A DNA stretch of 8,251 nt from Chloroflexota bacterium (GTDB lineage Bacteria > Desulfobacterota > Desulfuromonadia > Desulfuromonadales > Geopsychrobacteraceae), in NCBI GenBank assembly GCA_015222355.1, contig JADFVC010000295.1, forward strand, positions 1-8,251. Direction: 5' to 3'. The position numbers were made by a program, and so were the translations under genes. Below, piece by piece: positions 1 to 8,251 of this stretch. Numbering within the stretch: the stretch's first letter is position 1; the number at the start of each line of letters is the position of its first letter. The notes beneath the pieces are model-generated. The model worked only from the letters and a program-made list of their open reading frames with translations. It was not told the origin of the DNA and made no database searches.

Positions 1-40
1 CGTTGCGCCAACTTGACTTAACGCACGGCTAGGCCTGCGT

Positions 41-56
41 TGGCGCCGCCTTAGCA
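41..56 (+). promoter_or_regulatory. Possible sigma-54 (-24/-12) promoter
   Basis: GG at 42-43 and GC at 54-55 are separated by exactly ten bases, in a context TGGCGC...TTAGCA that resembles the sigma-54 consensus TGGCAC...TTGCA with about three mismatches. Transcription would start near base 67 and give a leader of about 58 bases before the GTPase gene at 125. A competing sigma-70 reading uses TTGACA at 81-86, but no convincing -10 box lies at the right distance from it. Either assignment is tentative. Confidence 0.25.
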
Positions 57-124
57 GCACCAAAAATGTCTCAGAATTCATTGACACGACTAACCGCACG
101 GGACACTAAAGGAGAATACCCATC

Positions 125-808
125 ATGCGTTTCCTGACTGTATCCGGCCCGCCATCCTCCGGAAAAACCTCGGTCATTCTGCGGGTCATCGAAGCCCTAC
201 AGACCCGGCAGAGAAAGATCGGCGTGGTCAAATTCGATTGTTTGCTGACTGAAGACGATCAGCTCTATGCGAAAAAAGGCGTACTGGTGAAAAAGGGGCT
301 CTCCGGCGCCCTCTGCCCCGACCATTATTTTGTCAGCAATATCGAAGCCTGTGTCACCTGGGGTCATGAAAACGACTGCGCATACCTGATCAGTGAGAGT
401 GCCGGGCTCTGCAACCGCTGCTCGCCGCATATCAATGAAATCACCGCCGTCTGCGTCATCGACAACCTGAGCGGGATCAATACCCCGCGCAAAATAGGCC
501 CGATGCTGAAATCGGCGGATATCGTCGTCATCACCAAGGGGGATATTGTCTCCCAGGCCGAGCGGGAGGTCTTCGCTTCGCGGGTCAAGCAGGTCAATCC
601 CGGCGCCATCATCATGCACGTCAACGGCATTACCGGCCAGGGAGCTTTCGAACTGACCAGCCTGTTTGAGGATGCCTCGGATATTGAAACTCTGAAAGGC
701 AAAACCCTGCGATTCTCCATGCCGTCTGCTCTTTGCTCCTACTGCTTGGGAGAAACCCGCATCGGCGAAGAACACCAGACCGGCAATATCCGTAAGATGG
801 ATATTTGA
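125..808 (+). CDS. HypB/UreG-like P-loop GTPase with CxxC motifs (putative metallochaperone)
   Basis: The 227-residue soluble protein has an N-terminal Walker A loop GPPSSGKTS (residues 8-16), a DCLLTEDD segment near 38-45, ESAGLCNRC at 91-99 with a CxxC pair, and VVITKGD at 134-140, which occupies the place of the G4 NKxD guanine-specificity motif. A second pair, CSYC, lies near the C-terminus (204-207). This is the plan of the SIMIBI/G3E group (HypB, UreG, CooC relatives), whose members drive nickel or other metal insertion by nucleotide hydrolysis. The Cys pairs could bind a metal. The start is supported by AAAGGAG at 108-114, ten bases before ATG. The ABC-ATPase gene follows after 16 bases with its own GAGGA site, so the two are probably one operon. 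The family is clear at superfamily level, but substrate and client enzyme are unknown. Thr instead of Asn in TKGD leaves GTP versus ATP preference open. Confidence 0.8.
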   Translation: MRFLTVSGPPSSGKTSVILRVIEALQTRQRKIGVVKFDCLLTEDDQLYAKKGVLVKKGLSGALCPDHYFVSNIEACVTWGHENDCAYLISESAGLCNRCSPHINEITAVCVIDNLSGINTPRKIGPMLKSADIVVITKGDIVSQAEREVFASRVKQVNPGAIIMHVNGITGQGAFELTSLFEDASDIETLKGKTLRFSMPSALCSYCLGETRIGEEHQTGNIRKMDI

Positions 809-824
809 ATAGAGGACTGAACGG

Positions 825-2003
825 ATGAGTTATTACGATCTGCTCCCGCGACCGCTCAGCGAATTACTTGAGGAGCACCCCTATATCGTGGATTTTCTGA
901 GTTCTTTCGGCTTGGAGATCGAGGCCGGCCCCACGACCCTGCAGGGCTATCTCGAAAATCTCGACCCCGATCTACTGGAGGATCTGGGCGTCGGTGCCGA
1001 GCAATTGCAACAAAGTCTGCACGATTTCATCAACGGCATGCTGGCTCTCGATGATCCCCTCGATCAGGTCAACTCGCTGACCCTGATCGGCGGTTTCAAC
1101 AAATCGGGCACGGCAGAAAACCTGGAACTGACCCTGAAACCGGGCGAGGTGATCTGCATCGTCGGACCGACCGGCTCCGGCAAGAGCCGTCTGCTGGCGG
1201 ATATCGAATGGGTCGCCCAGGGGGACACCCCGACCGGAAGAAAAATTCTCATCAATGGCGAGGTTCCAGACAGCAAGTGGCGCTTCTCCACCGAACACAA
1301 GCTGGTCGCCCAGCTATCGCAGAACATGAACTTCGTCATGGATTTGTCAGCTGAAGAGTTCGTTCGCATGCATGCCGAGAGCCGTCTGGTGACCGAACCG
1401 GAGAAAAAGGTCGAGATGATCCTCAAGCAGGCCAACGAACTGGCCGGCGAGACCTTTCTGCCTGACACCCCGGTCACCTCCCTCAGCGGGGGCCAGTCGC
1501 GTGCACTGATGATCGCCGATATGGCATGTCTGAGTAAATCGCCAATCGTGTTGATCGATGAGATCGAGAATGCCGGGATCGATCGCAAAAAAGCCCTGGA
1601 TCTGCTGATGCGCGAGGAAAAAATTGTCCTCATGGCAACCCATGACCCGATCCTCGCACTGATGGGCGACAAACGTCTGGTGATCAAAAACGGCGGGATC
1701 GCCAGAATTATCGAAGCGAGCGCTGCGGAACGTAAAAACCTGATCGCCCTGGAAGAATTGGATAATCGCGGAGCTGAGCCGCGAGGATATTTTCGTTTTG
1801 CAAACTTGTTTGCAGGGCGGAAACACCGCAGTCGGACTCGAGTGACTTGTTCTCGCTGCGGAGCGGCGGGGACGAGGCGCTTGAGTTTACTCAGCTCCGC
1901 GATTCACGCCGCGCAGCGGCGTGAACAAGCTGCTCGCACTACGAAATCGCATCCGTTCGGGCGAAACCCTGGAAAACGTACAAAGGAGACAAACAATGCA
2001 TGA
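825..2003 (+). CDS. Soluble ABC-type ATPase, C-terminus altered by an inserted repeat
   Basis: The reading frame gives 392 residues. Residues 1-70 form an acidic helical domain (LSELLEEHPYIVDFLSSFGL) reminiscent of DUF1858-type small domains. An ABC nucleotide-binding domain follows: Walker A GPTGSGKS 114-121, Q-loop region near 163-166, signature LSGGQ 220-224, Walker B IVLIDE 241-246 with the catalytic Glu, and the H-loop ATHD with His273. There are no membrane segments and no adjacent permease, so a transporter role is not supported. It could be a soluble ABC protein that works with its GTPase and zinc-ribbon neighbours. After Asn314 the protein changes character: the last 78 residues are Arg-rich, low-complexity and translated from a palindromic repeat (1764-1925) and then from an out-of-frame segment. 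The likely native continuation, NKLLALRNRIRSGETLEN, is readable in another frame from 1924. The catalytic domain is intact, so the gene may still function. The stop overlaps the next gene's start. Confidence 0.8.
   Translation: MSYYDLLPRPLSELLEEHPYIVDFLSSFGLEIEAGPTTLQGYLENLDPDLLEDLGVGAEQLQQSLHDFINGMLALDDPLDQVNSLTLIGGFNKSGTAENLELTLKPGEVICIVGPTGSGKSRLLADIEWVAQGDTPTGRKILINGEVPDSKWRFSTEHKLVAQLSQNMNFVMDLSAEEFVRMHAESRLVTEPEKKVEMILKQANELAGETFLPDTPVTSLSGGQSRALMIADMACLSKSPIVLIDEIENAGIDRKKALDLLMREEKIVLMATHDPILALMGDKRLVIKNGGIARIIEASAAERKNLIALEELDNRGAEPRGYFRFANLFAGRKHRSRTRVTCSRCGAAGTRRLSLLSSAIHAAQRREQAARTTKSHPFGRNPGKRTKETNNA
1764..1904. repeat. MITE-like palindromic element inside the ABC gene
   Basis: AATCGCGGAGCTGAG at 1764-1778 is matched perfectly by its reverse complement at 1890-1904, bounding 141 bases. 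Inside are smaller dyads: TGCAAAC/GTTTGCA at 1799-1814 with a two-base loop, GCGG/CCGC at 1817-1829, and TGAGT/ACTCA at 1882-1893. The segment interrupts an otherwise normal coding sequence, and protein-like sequence resumes in a different frame beyond it. That pattern fits a short non-autonomous mobile element or dispersed structured repeat. It has no coding capacity for a transposase, and I see no clear target duplication. Whether it recurs in the genome cannot be seen from this window. Confidence 0.65.
1903..1925. repeat. 10-bp perfect hairpin at the end of the element
   Basis: TTCACGCCGC (1903-1912) and GCGGCGTGAA (1916-1925) form a ten-base-pair stem with a GCA loop. It adjoins the right terminal repeat of the palindromic element and is probably part of the same unit. 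There is no T-tract, so it is not a standard intrinsic terminator. In the transcript it could stall or stabilise RNA between the ABC and zinc-ribbon genes. Confidence 0.6.
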
Positions 2004-2238
2004 CGGTTGCAGTGGAAGCGTTGGTGACGGTGCCCAAGTAGTCGACAAGTTACGGATGATGGGCTTTAGTCAATACGGGATGCCGGAGCCGGTGGAAATC
2101 GGCTGCGAAGGTTGCCGGACAACATTCATGATGGAAACCCTGGAAACCAGATGCCCGAACTGCGGCATGGTCTATGGTGTCACCCCCTGCCATACCAGTG
2201 ATGCCTCAGGTATCAAGGCCGCCGGAATCGACTACTGA
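1996..2238 (+). CDS. Small HypA-like zinc-ribbon protein
   Basis: This is an 80-residue soluble protein. C37-E-G-C40 and C53-P-N-C56 are separated by 12 residues, the spacing of the zinc ribbon in HypA-type nickel chaperones. Additional Cys5, Cys65 and His66 could also take part in metal binding. It is shorter than HypA (about 115 residues) and lacks an obvious N-terminal nickel-binding MHE motif, so it is not HypA itself. A strong AAAGGAG at 1982-1988, seven bases before ATG, decides the start; an upstream GTG at 1921 in the same frame lies in the hairpin and is not favoured. The ATG overlaps the end of the ABC reading frame, implying translational coupling. With the upstream GTPase and ABC ATPase it forms a likely functional trio. 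The exact function is unknown; a zinc-binding adaptor is the most that can be supported. Confidence 0.75.
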   Translation: MHDGCSGSVGDGAQVVDKLRMMGFSQYGMPEPVEIGCEGCRTTFMMETLETRCPNCGMVYGVTPCHTSDASGIKAAGIDY

Positions 2239-2408
2239 TAAACTCACACGATATCGAAATTATTCAGTGCTATTGGGGAGATAGATTGCCGCCACCTCTT
2301 TGCCGTGGATCTGGAATCTTCCTGCCAGTGAATAACCTGAGAAAACCGACGTCGCTCAAAGTGACACCGGAAGAACGGCCATCAGGAGAATACTCTGGAC
2401 AGTTGACG
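2239..2408. other. Convergent intergenic spacer, no firm gene
   Basis: About 170 bases lie between the zinc-ribbon stop and the terminator. A short plus-strand frame opens at TTG 2286 behind GGGGAG (2275-2280) and runs 44 codons to a TGA at 2418-2420 inside the terminator stem. On the minus strand, an open stretch from about 2346 to 2260 without a start codon reads like a coding remnant. Neither is recognisable, and neither is strong enough to call as a gene. Confidence 0.4.
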
Positions 2409-2446
2409 AAAAAAGGCTGACAACGCGCACGCTGTCAGCCTTTTTT
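2409..2446. terminator. Bidirectional intrinsic terminator
   Basis: A 14-bp perfect stem (2409-2422 with 2433-2446) encloses a ten-base loop. The stem core is GGCTGACA/TGTCAGCC, flanked by A6 on the left and T6 on the right, so it gives a U-tract on either strand. It sits between the convergent metallochaperone-like cluster and the rplI operon and should terminate both. Confidence 0.93.
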
Positions 2447-2471
2447 CGTTCTCTAATTTGCGTGAGAAGAA

Positions 2472-2930
2472 TTAAGCCTCTTCCTCGGCATTAACAACCA
2501 CCTTCAACTCGGCAATCACACCGGCATCCAGTTTTACATTGACAACATGCTCGCCGAGCGACTTGATCGGCTCGACCAATTGAATCTTTTTACGATCAAT
2601 CCCAATACCGGCCTCTTGGAGTTTGGCTTCCAGGTCCATCGAAGTAACCGAACCGAACAGCTTGCCTTCTTCACTGGCACGCTGTGAAAATTCACAGACC
2701 ACTCTTTCGATCCGGGCCTTGACGGCTTCGGCATCCTTGGTCACTTTTTCCAGTTTGTGGGCCAGTTGGCGCTTCTGGTGGTCCAGTTCCTTGACGTTGC
2801 GCTCGTTGGCAACGATCGCCAGTCCCTTGGGAACCAGGTAGTTGCGAGCATAACCCGGTTTGACGACAACCTGGTCACCGATCACACCGAGCCCGTCGAC
2901 ATTCTCTTGCAGAATAATATTGACACTCAT
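2472..2930 (-). CDS. rplI: 50S ribosomal protein L9
   Basis: This 152-residue protein binds 23S rRNA at the base of the L1 stalk. The N-terminal domain carries the family signature around residues 18-38, including KPGYARNYLVPKG at 24-36. It is followed by the long charged connecting helix (about 41-75) and the C-terminal domain. The length is close to the usual 148-150. The start is set at ATG 2930 because GGAGGAAA lies just upstream on the minus strand and because MSVNIILQENV is the standard N-terminus; an in-frame upstream start near 2996 would overlap the preceding gene. It is the last gene of the rpsF operon, 26 bases after the DUF2232 gene, and ends shortly before the bidirectional terminator. 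Confidence 0.97.
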   Translation of the reverse strand: MSVNIILQENVDGLGVIGDQVVVKPGYARNYLVPKGLAIVANERNVKELDHQKRQLAHKLEKVTKDAEAVKARIERVVCEFSQRASEEGKLFGSVTSMDLEAKLQEAGIGIDRKKIQLVEPIKSLGEHVVNVKLDAGVIAELKVVVNAEEEA

Positions 2931-2956
2931 GAGTTTCCTCCGTATCAGAACGAGTT

Positions 2957-3886
2957 TTAAATATCTTTTTTCCGGGGGCGACGGAAGTCGATCCAAAGAT
3001 CGAAAACCCCGACACCGGTAATAATCAGCGGCAAAGGATTAAGAATAAACAGCAGCGCGTAAATCAACCCTTTGATGGGTGGCGAATACGCCTTTCGCTG
3101 CAAAAAGCTGCTGACAACGGCCAACCCCTGTAAAAAGTAGAGAGGAAGCAAAACCGCCAGCAGGTTACGACCCGTCAAAGCCAACACCTCAAAAGGTGCC
3201 AGCAGGGCAAAGCCGGAGAGGATCAAAACCCAGATCAAGCCAGCCGGCAGGCGCCAGCAGACAAATGACGTTCCGGCGATCCGGTAATGATTCTTTTTCA
3301 AACGCTGCAGAATCAGCAGGCAGAGAGCCTGAACCACCAGCACTCCAGCCAGATAAAGCCCGTAAAAACTTTTCTGGATAAAGCCGGCCAGCCCGTCGAT
3401 AACTCTCTGCAACTCCAACAGCTGCGACTCGCTGAACCCTGAGTCGCGATAGATCAGCATGGCCTGGTCGACCTCCGCCTGAATCAGCTGATCAACCAGC
3501 AGTTCAAAGCGGATTTCGCTACCCTGAATCACAATCAACGCCATCACCGAGGTGACCAGCGCTGCCCCGACAACCGAGAGAAAAACCGCCCGATCCCAAG
3601 GTTGCTGCTGCTGTAACAAAAACGGCAACAGCAAAGAGCCGATCCCGAAAAACCCGAGGTAAGTCGTCAGAGTATAAACCGGCGCCAGTTGCAACAGCAG
3701 CAGACTGACAACCACGACAACCACAATACCGGTCCGTAGACCGTAACGCATACTCAGATAAGCGGCGGCAACAGGAGTCAACAGATTCAGGATCGCTCCA
3801 CCGGGACCAAGCCAGTTGATCCCCAGCAAACAAACCAGTGTTACACCAATGCCGGCCGCCGTCAGTAGTGCCGCTTGCCCTTTCAT
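2957..3886 (-). CDS. DUF2232 (YybS-like) polytopic membrane protein
   Basis: The product has 309 residues with about eight hydrophobic segments: near the N-terminus, 35-75, 77-92, 100-122, 175-195, 212-232, 240-262 and 275-297. A polar, Glu-rich stretch at about 123-172 separates the two halves and may form an extramembrane loop. Composition, length and position between rpsR and rplI match the DUF2232/YybS family, which commonly lies in this operon in Desulfuromonadales and in related positions in Firmicutes. The molecular function of the family is not established. The gene begins 21 bases after the rpsR stop with only a weak GCAGG ribosome site, so expression may depend on coupling to the upstream ribosomal genes. 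The C-terminus ends in a basic cytoplasmic tail (RRPRKKD). Confidence 0.85.
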   Translation of the reverse strand: MKGQAALLTAAGIGVTLVCLLGINWLGPGGAILNLLTPVAAAYLSMRYGLRTGIVVVVVVSLLLLQLAPVYTLTTYLGFFGIGSLLLPFLLQQQQPWDRAVFLSVVGAALVTSVMALIVIQGSEIRFELLVDQLIQAEVDQAMLIYRDSGFSESQLLELQRVIDGLAGFIQKSFYGLYLAGVLVVQALCLLILQRLKKNHYRIAGTSFVCWRLPAGLIWVLILSGFALLAPFEVLALTGRNLLAVLLPLYFLQGLAVVSSFLQRKAYSPPIKGLIYALLFILNPLPLIITGVGVFDLWIDFRRPRKKDI

Positions 3887-3907
3887 CGCCTGCGGTATCT
3901 TCAGCCC

Positions 3908-4183
3908 TTAGCGGACAGCGTGCGACGTGGTGTAGGGCAACAGGGCAATTTGCCGGGCGTTTTTGATGGCCTCGGCAAGTTGCCGTTGATGTGAAGCGCA
4001 AGTCCCGGAAATCCGTCGCGGCACAATTTTGCCCCGTTCCGACAGATAGTAGCGCAGATTGTTAGCATCTTTATAATCGATCTTAGCCCCTTTATCTGCG
4101 CAGTAACGGCAGACTTTCCGACGGCCGAAACGACGGCGCGGAGCAGCTGAAGATGATGGACGAGCTGATCTTTCGTAGGCCAT
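3908..4183 (-). CDS. rpsR: 30S ribosomal protein S18, zinc-binding (C+) form
   Basis: This 91-residue protein binds S6 and 16S rRNA on the 30S platform. The Ser/Arg/Ala-rich N-terminus is followed by CRYC (Cys25, Cys28) and later Cys62 and His65 within [15 protein letters not shown]. Together these form the four-ligand zinc site of the C+ version, while many bacteria have lost these Cys. The C-terminal signature [17 protein letters not shown] is intact. Start ATG 4183 has GAGGAG upstream on the minus strand. It lies 27 bases after rpsF, the usual order, so the S6-S18 pair is made from one message. Confidence 0.97.
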   Translation of the reverse strand: MAYERSARPSSSAAPRRRFGRRKVCRYCADKGAKIDYKDANNLRYYLSERGKIVPRRISGTCASHQRQLAEAIKNARQIALLPYTTSHAVR

Positions 4184-4210
4184 GAATATTCTCCTCGGTT
4201 GCTATCTTGT

Positions 4211-4570
4211 TTACGCTTTTTCTTCAGCAGGAACTTCTTCCGCAACAGCGGTCTCTTCGGCAGGAGCCTCTTCAACAACAAACTCCTCCTCAAAACGCAC
4301 TGTCAGAAAACGCATCACCTTCTCATCCAACCGCAGGCGACGCTCTAATTCAGCGATCACTTTCGGGCCGGCACTGAACAGGGTCTGCACATAGCAACCG
4401 CGCTCAACCTTTTTGATCGGATACGCCAGCTTACGGACGCCCCAGTTGTCCATTTTGTGGATCTCAGCACCCTGGTCGGCGAGAACCTTCTGGAATTTAT
4501 CCACCAGGGCAGTCAGCTCATCGCCGACCACATCCGGGTGGATGATGTAGATTGATTCGTAATTTCTCAT
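4211..4570 (-). CDS. rpsF: 30S ribosomal protein S6
   Basis: The 119-residue protein has a standard S6 fold (MRNYESIYIIHPDV at the N-terminus, WGVRKLAYPI at 43-52, RLDEKVMRFLTVR at 80-92). It is followed by an acidic Glu/Ala/Val tail of about 25 residues (95-119) made of repeated EEAPAEE-like units. Such tails are common additions to S6; the E. coli protein is extended post-translationally with Glu. The start at 4570 is chosen because GAGGTGAAA precedes it and because the family begins with MRxYE; a longer frame to 4657 would cover the leader. It is the first gene of the minus-strand ribosomal operon. Confidence 0.97.
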   Translation of the reverse strand: MRNYESIYIIHPDVVGDELTALVDKFQKVLADQGAEIHKMDNWGVRKLAYPIKKVERGCYVQTLFSAGPKVIAELERRLRLDEKVMRFLTVRFEEEFVVEEAPAEETAVAEEVPAEEKA

Positions 4571-4653
4571 CAGTGTTTCACCTCTCGGATTAACAGCCCC
4601 GGACACTACCCCGGAGCAAGGATCTGCCTGAAACCCCCGTGGCCTCAGACGAA
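4571..4653 (-). promoter_or_regulatory. rpsF leader, candidate S6:S18 autoregulatory RNA
   Basis: The predicted untranslated leader is about 83 bases. On the minus strand it contains repeated CCGGGG blocks followed by CCGAGAGG just before the start codon. In many bacteria the rpsF leader binds the S6:S18 complex through a hairpin exposing a CCG trinucleotide, which represses the operon. The CCG-rich content and position fit, but I could not establish the full consensus fold by eye. Confidence 0.3.
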
Positions 4654-4660
4654 ACAATAG

Positions 4661-4689
4661 CTTTTAGCACAGTCGCCCAATCGATTCAA
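4661..4689 (-). promoter_or_regulatory. Sigma-70-type promoter of the rpsF operon
   Basis: Reading the minus strand, TTGAAT (4689-4684) is followed by a 17-base spacer and TAAAAG (4666-4661). Each hexamer matches four of six consensus positions. Transcription would begin near 4653, leaving a leader of about 83 bases before rpsF. The spacing is ideal and no other gene intervenes. Confidence 0.5.
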
Positions 4690-6671
<1,982 letters not shown>

Positions 6672-6676
6672 TAGCC

Positions 6677-6946
6677 ATGCCACAGCTGAATGATCTGAAA
6701 AAGCAGGTAGAGAAACAGGCGCGACGTATGAAGAAAGCCGAGCGCGAGCGACCCACCCTGCTCGGCCAGACGGTCTACATCGGCACCCTGGGTCTGTTGT
6801 TCGTGTTGCCGATGGTGGGCGGGGCCTATCTCGGACTCTGGCTGGACAGCCTGGCAGCGGGTTACTCCATCCGCTGGACGATGAGCCTGATCTTTGTGGG
6901 CGTGATGGTCGGGGCGCTAAACGTCTATCTTTTCATAAAAGAATAA
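6677..6946 (+). CDS. atpQ: AtpQ, AtpI/AtpZ-like N-ATPase membrane protein
   Basis: The product has 89 residues: a basic, Lys/Arg/Gln-rich cytoplasmic helix (1-28), a first membrane hairpin segment (about 29-53) containing the AtpI/AtpZ-type GGAYLGLWLD motif, and a second membrane helix (about 63-85). Proteins of this type are thought to help assemble the c-ring or supply magnesium. In N-ATPase operons this gene (atpQ) follows atpC. ATG 6677 is five bases after the atpC stop; a longer frame from 6641 would overlap atpC and is not needed. The ribosome site is weak (GCAGG at 6664), so coupling to atpC is likely. The gene normally found next, atpR, is missing: only four bases separate atpQ from atpB. 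Confidence 0.85.
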   Translation: MPQLNDLKKQVEKQARRMKKAERERPTLLGQTVYIGTLGLLFVLPMVGGAYLGLWLDSLAAGYSIRWTMSLIFVGVMVGALNVYLFIKE

Positions 6947-6950
6947 CGCC

Positions 6951-7908
<958 letters not shown>

Positions 7909-7911
7909 GAT

Positions 7912-7941
7912 CGAACAACACACCAAATGATAACGAACAAC
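7912..7941 (+). repeat. Short direct repeat in atpE-atpF spacer
   Basis: CGAACAAC occurs at 7912-7919 and again at 7934-7941 within the 50-base gap between atpE and atpF. The gap is unstructured and A-rich, as expected in front of a translated cistron. The repeat may be chance or a slippage product. Confidence 0.4.
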
Positions 7942-7958
7942 CATAAAGGAGCAATATT

Positions 7959-8251
7959 TTGGAATTGAGTTGGTCCACTTTCCTGCTTGAGATTATTAAC
8001 TTTCTGGTCCTGGTCTGGATCCTGAAGCGTTTCCTCTACAAGCCGGTACTGGACGTAATTGCTCGGCGGCGCACCGGTATTGAAGATCGGCTCGCCGAGA
8101 CCCAGCGCCTTCACGATGAAGCCGATACCTTAAAAACGGAGTACGAAAACCGCCTGGCCGATTGGAACCAGGAACGTCAGCAGTCAAGAGATGCCCTGGC
8201 GCAGGAACTCAATGAGGAGCGGGCACGGCAGATGGAGGTGCTGCAAACAAC
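7959..8251 (+). CDS. atpF: N-ATPase Fo subunit b, 5' part (runs off the window)
   Basis: The first 97 codons of the peripheral stalk subunit are present. A single N-terminal membrane helix (about 5-23, TFLLEIINFLVLVWILKRF) is followed by the YKPVLDVIARRR segment and a long charged helix rich in Glu, Arg and Gln, which is the typical b-subunit plan. The start is TTG at 7959, supported by AAAGGAG at 7945-7951 seven bases upstream; the first ATG lies much further in (8230) and would remove the membrane helix. N-ATPase b subunits are usually extended and replace the missing delta subunit, but that part lies outside the window. atpA and atpG are expected next. Confidence 0.9.
   Translation, partial: MELSWSTFLLEIINFLVLVWILKRFLYKPVLDVIARRRTGIEDRLAETQRLHDEADTLKTEYENRLADWNQERQQSRDALAQELNEERARQMEVLQT

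Noticed and set aside
1064..1687. Long antisense open frames opposite the ABC ATPase
   Set aside because: They lie opposite Walker A, signature and Walker B coding sequence and have no motif of their own.
1903..1925. Intrinsic terminator between the ABC and zinc-ribbon genes
   Set aside because: The hairpin has no U-tract after it and is followed by apparent coding sequence.
1921..1995. GTG start extending the zinc-ribbon protein by 25 residues
   Set aside because: The GTG lies in a hairpin stem without a ribosome site, whereas ATG 1996 has a strong AAAGGAG. The extension looks like the displaced ABC C-terminus.

Overview
The window looks like chromosomal DNA of an anaerobic bacterium of the Desulfuromonadales type (Desulfuromonas/Pelobacter/Geobacter relatives). 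The main reason is a minus-strand block rpsF - rpsR - DUF2232 membrane protein - rplI, an arrangement I associate with that group. An anaerobe-type metallochaperone-like GTPase and a sodium/proton N-ATPase operon are consistent with it. The assignment is an inference from gene order and protein character, not a database result.

Layout. (1) Bases 1-2238, plus strand: a three-gene cluster encoding a HypB/UreG-like P-loop GTPase with CxxC motifs, an ABC-type ATPase without membrane segments, and a small HypA-like zinc-ribbon protein. The 3' end of the ABC gene carries a compact palindromic element (15-bp perfect inverted repeat at 1764-1778 / 1890-1904, followed by a 10-bp hairpin at 1903-1925). 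It appears to have displaced the native reading frame and replaced the C-terminus. (2) 2239-2471: convergent intergenic region with a strong bidirectional terminator at 2409-2446. (3) 2472-4570, minus strand: rplI, a DUF2232 membrane protein, rpsR and rpsF, read from a promoter near 4661-4689 with a possible S6:S18 autoregulatory leader. (4) 4571-4869: divergent intergenic region. (5) 4870-8251, plus strand: the first six genes of an N-ATPase operon (atpD-atpC-atpQ-atpB-atpE-atpF, the last cut by the window edge).

How the genes work together. The ribosomal operon makes S6 and S18, which bind as a pair to the 30S platform, and L9 of the 50S subunit. The N-ATPase genes encode the catalytic beta and epsilon subunits, an AtpI/AtpZ-like assembly protein, and the membrane a, c and b subunits of a second, rotary ion-pumping ATPase that is typically spread by horizontal transfer. 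Two things about it are unusual: atpR, normally between atpQ and atpB, is absent, and the c subunit has an AxAPAxA helix-packing motif in place of glycines and Met where sodium-binding c subunits have Gln. The first cluster combines a HypB-like GTPase, a HypA-like zinc ribbon and a soluble ABC ATPase. This suggests metal delivery to, or activation of, a metalloenzyme, but the client is not visible here.
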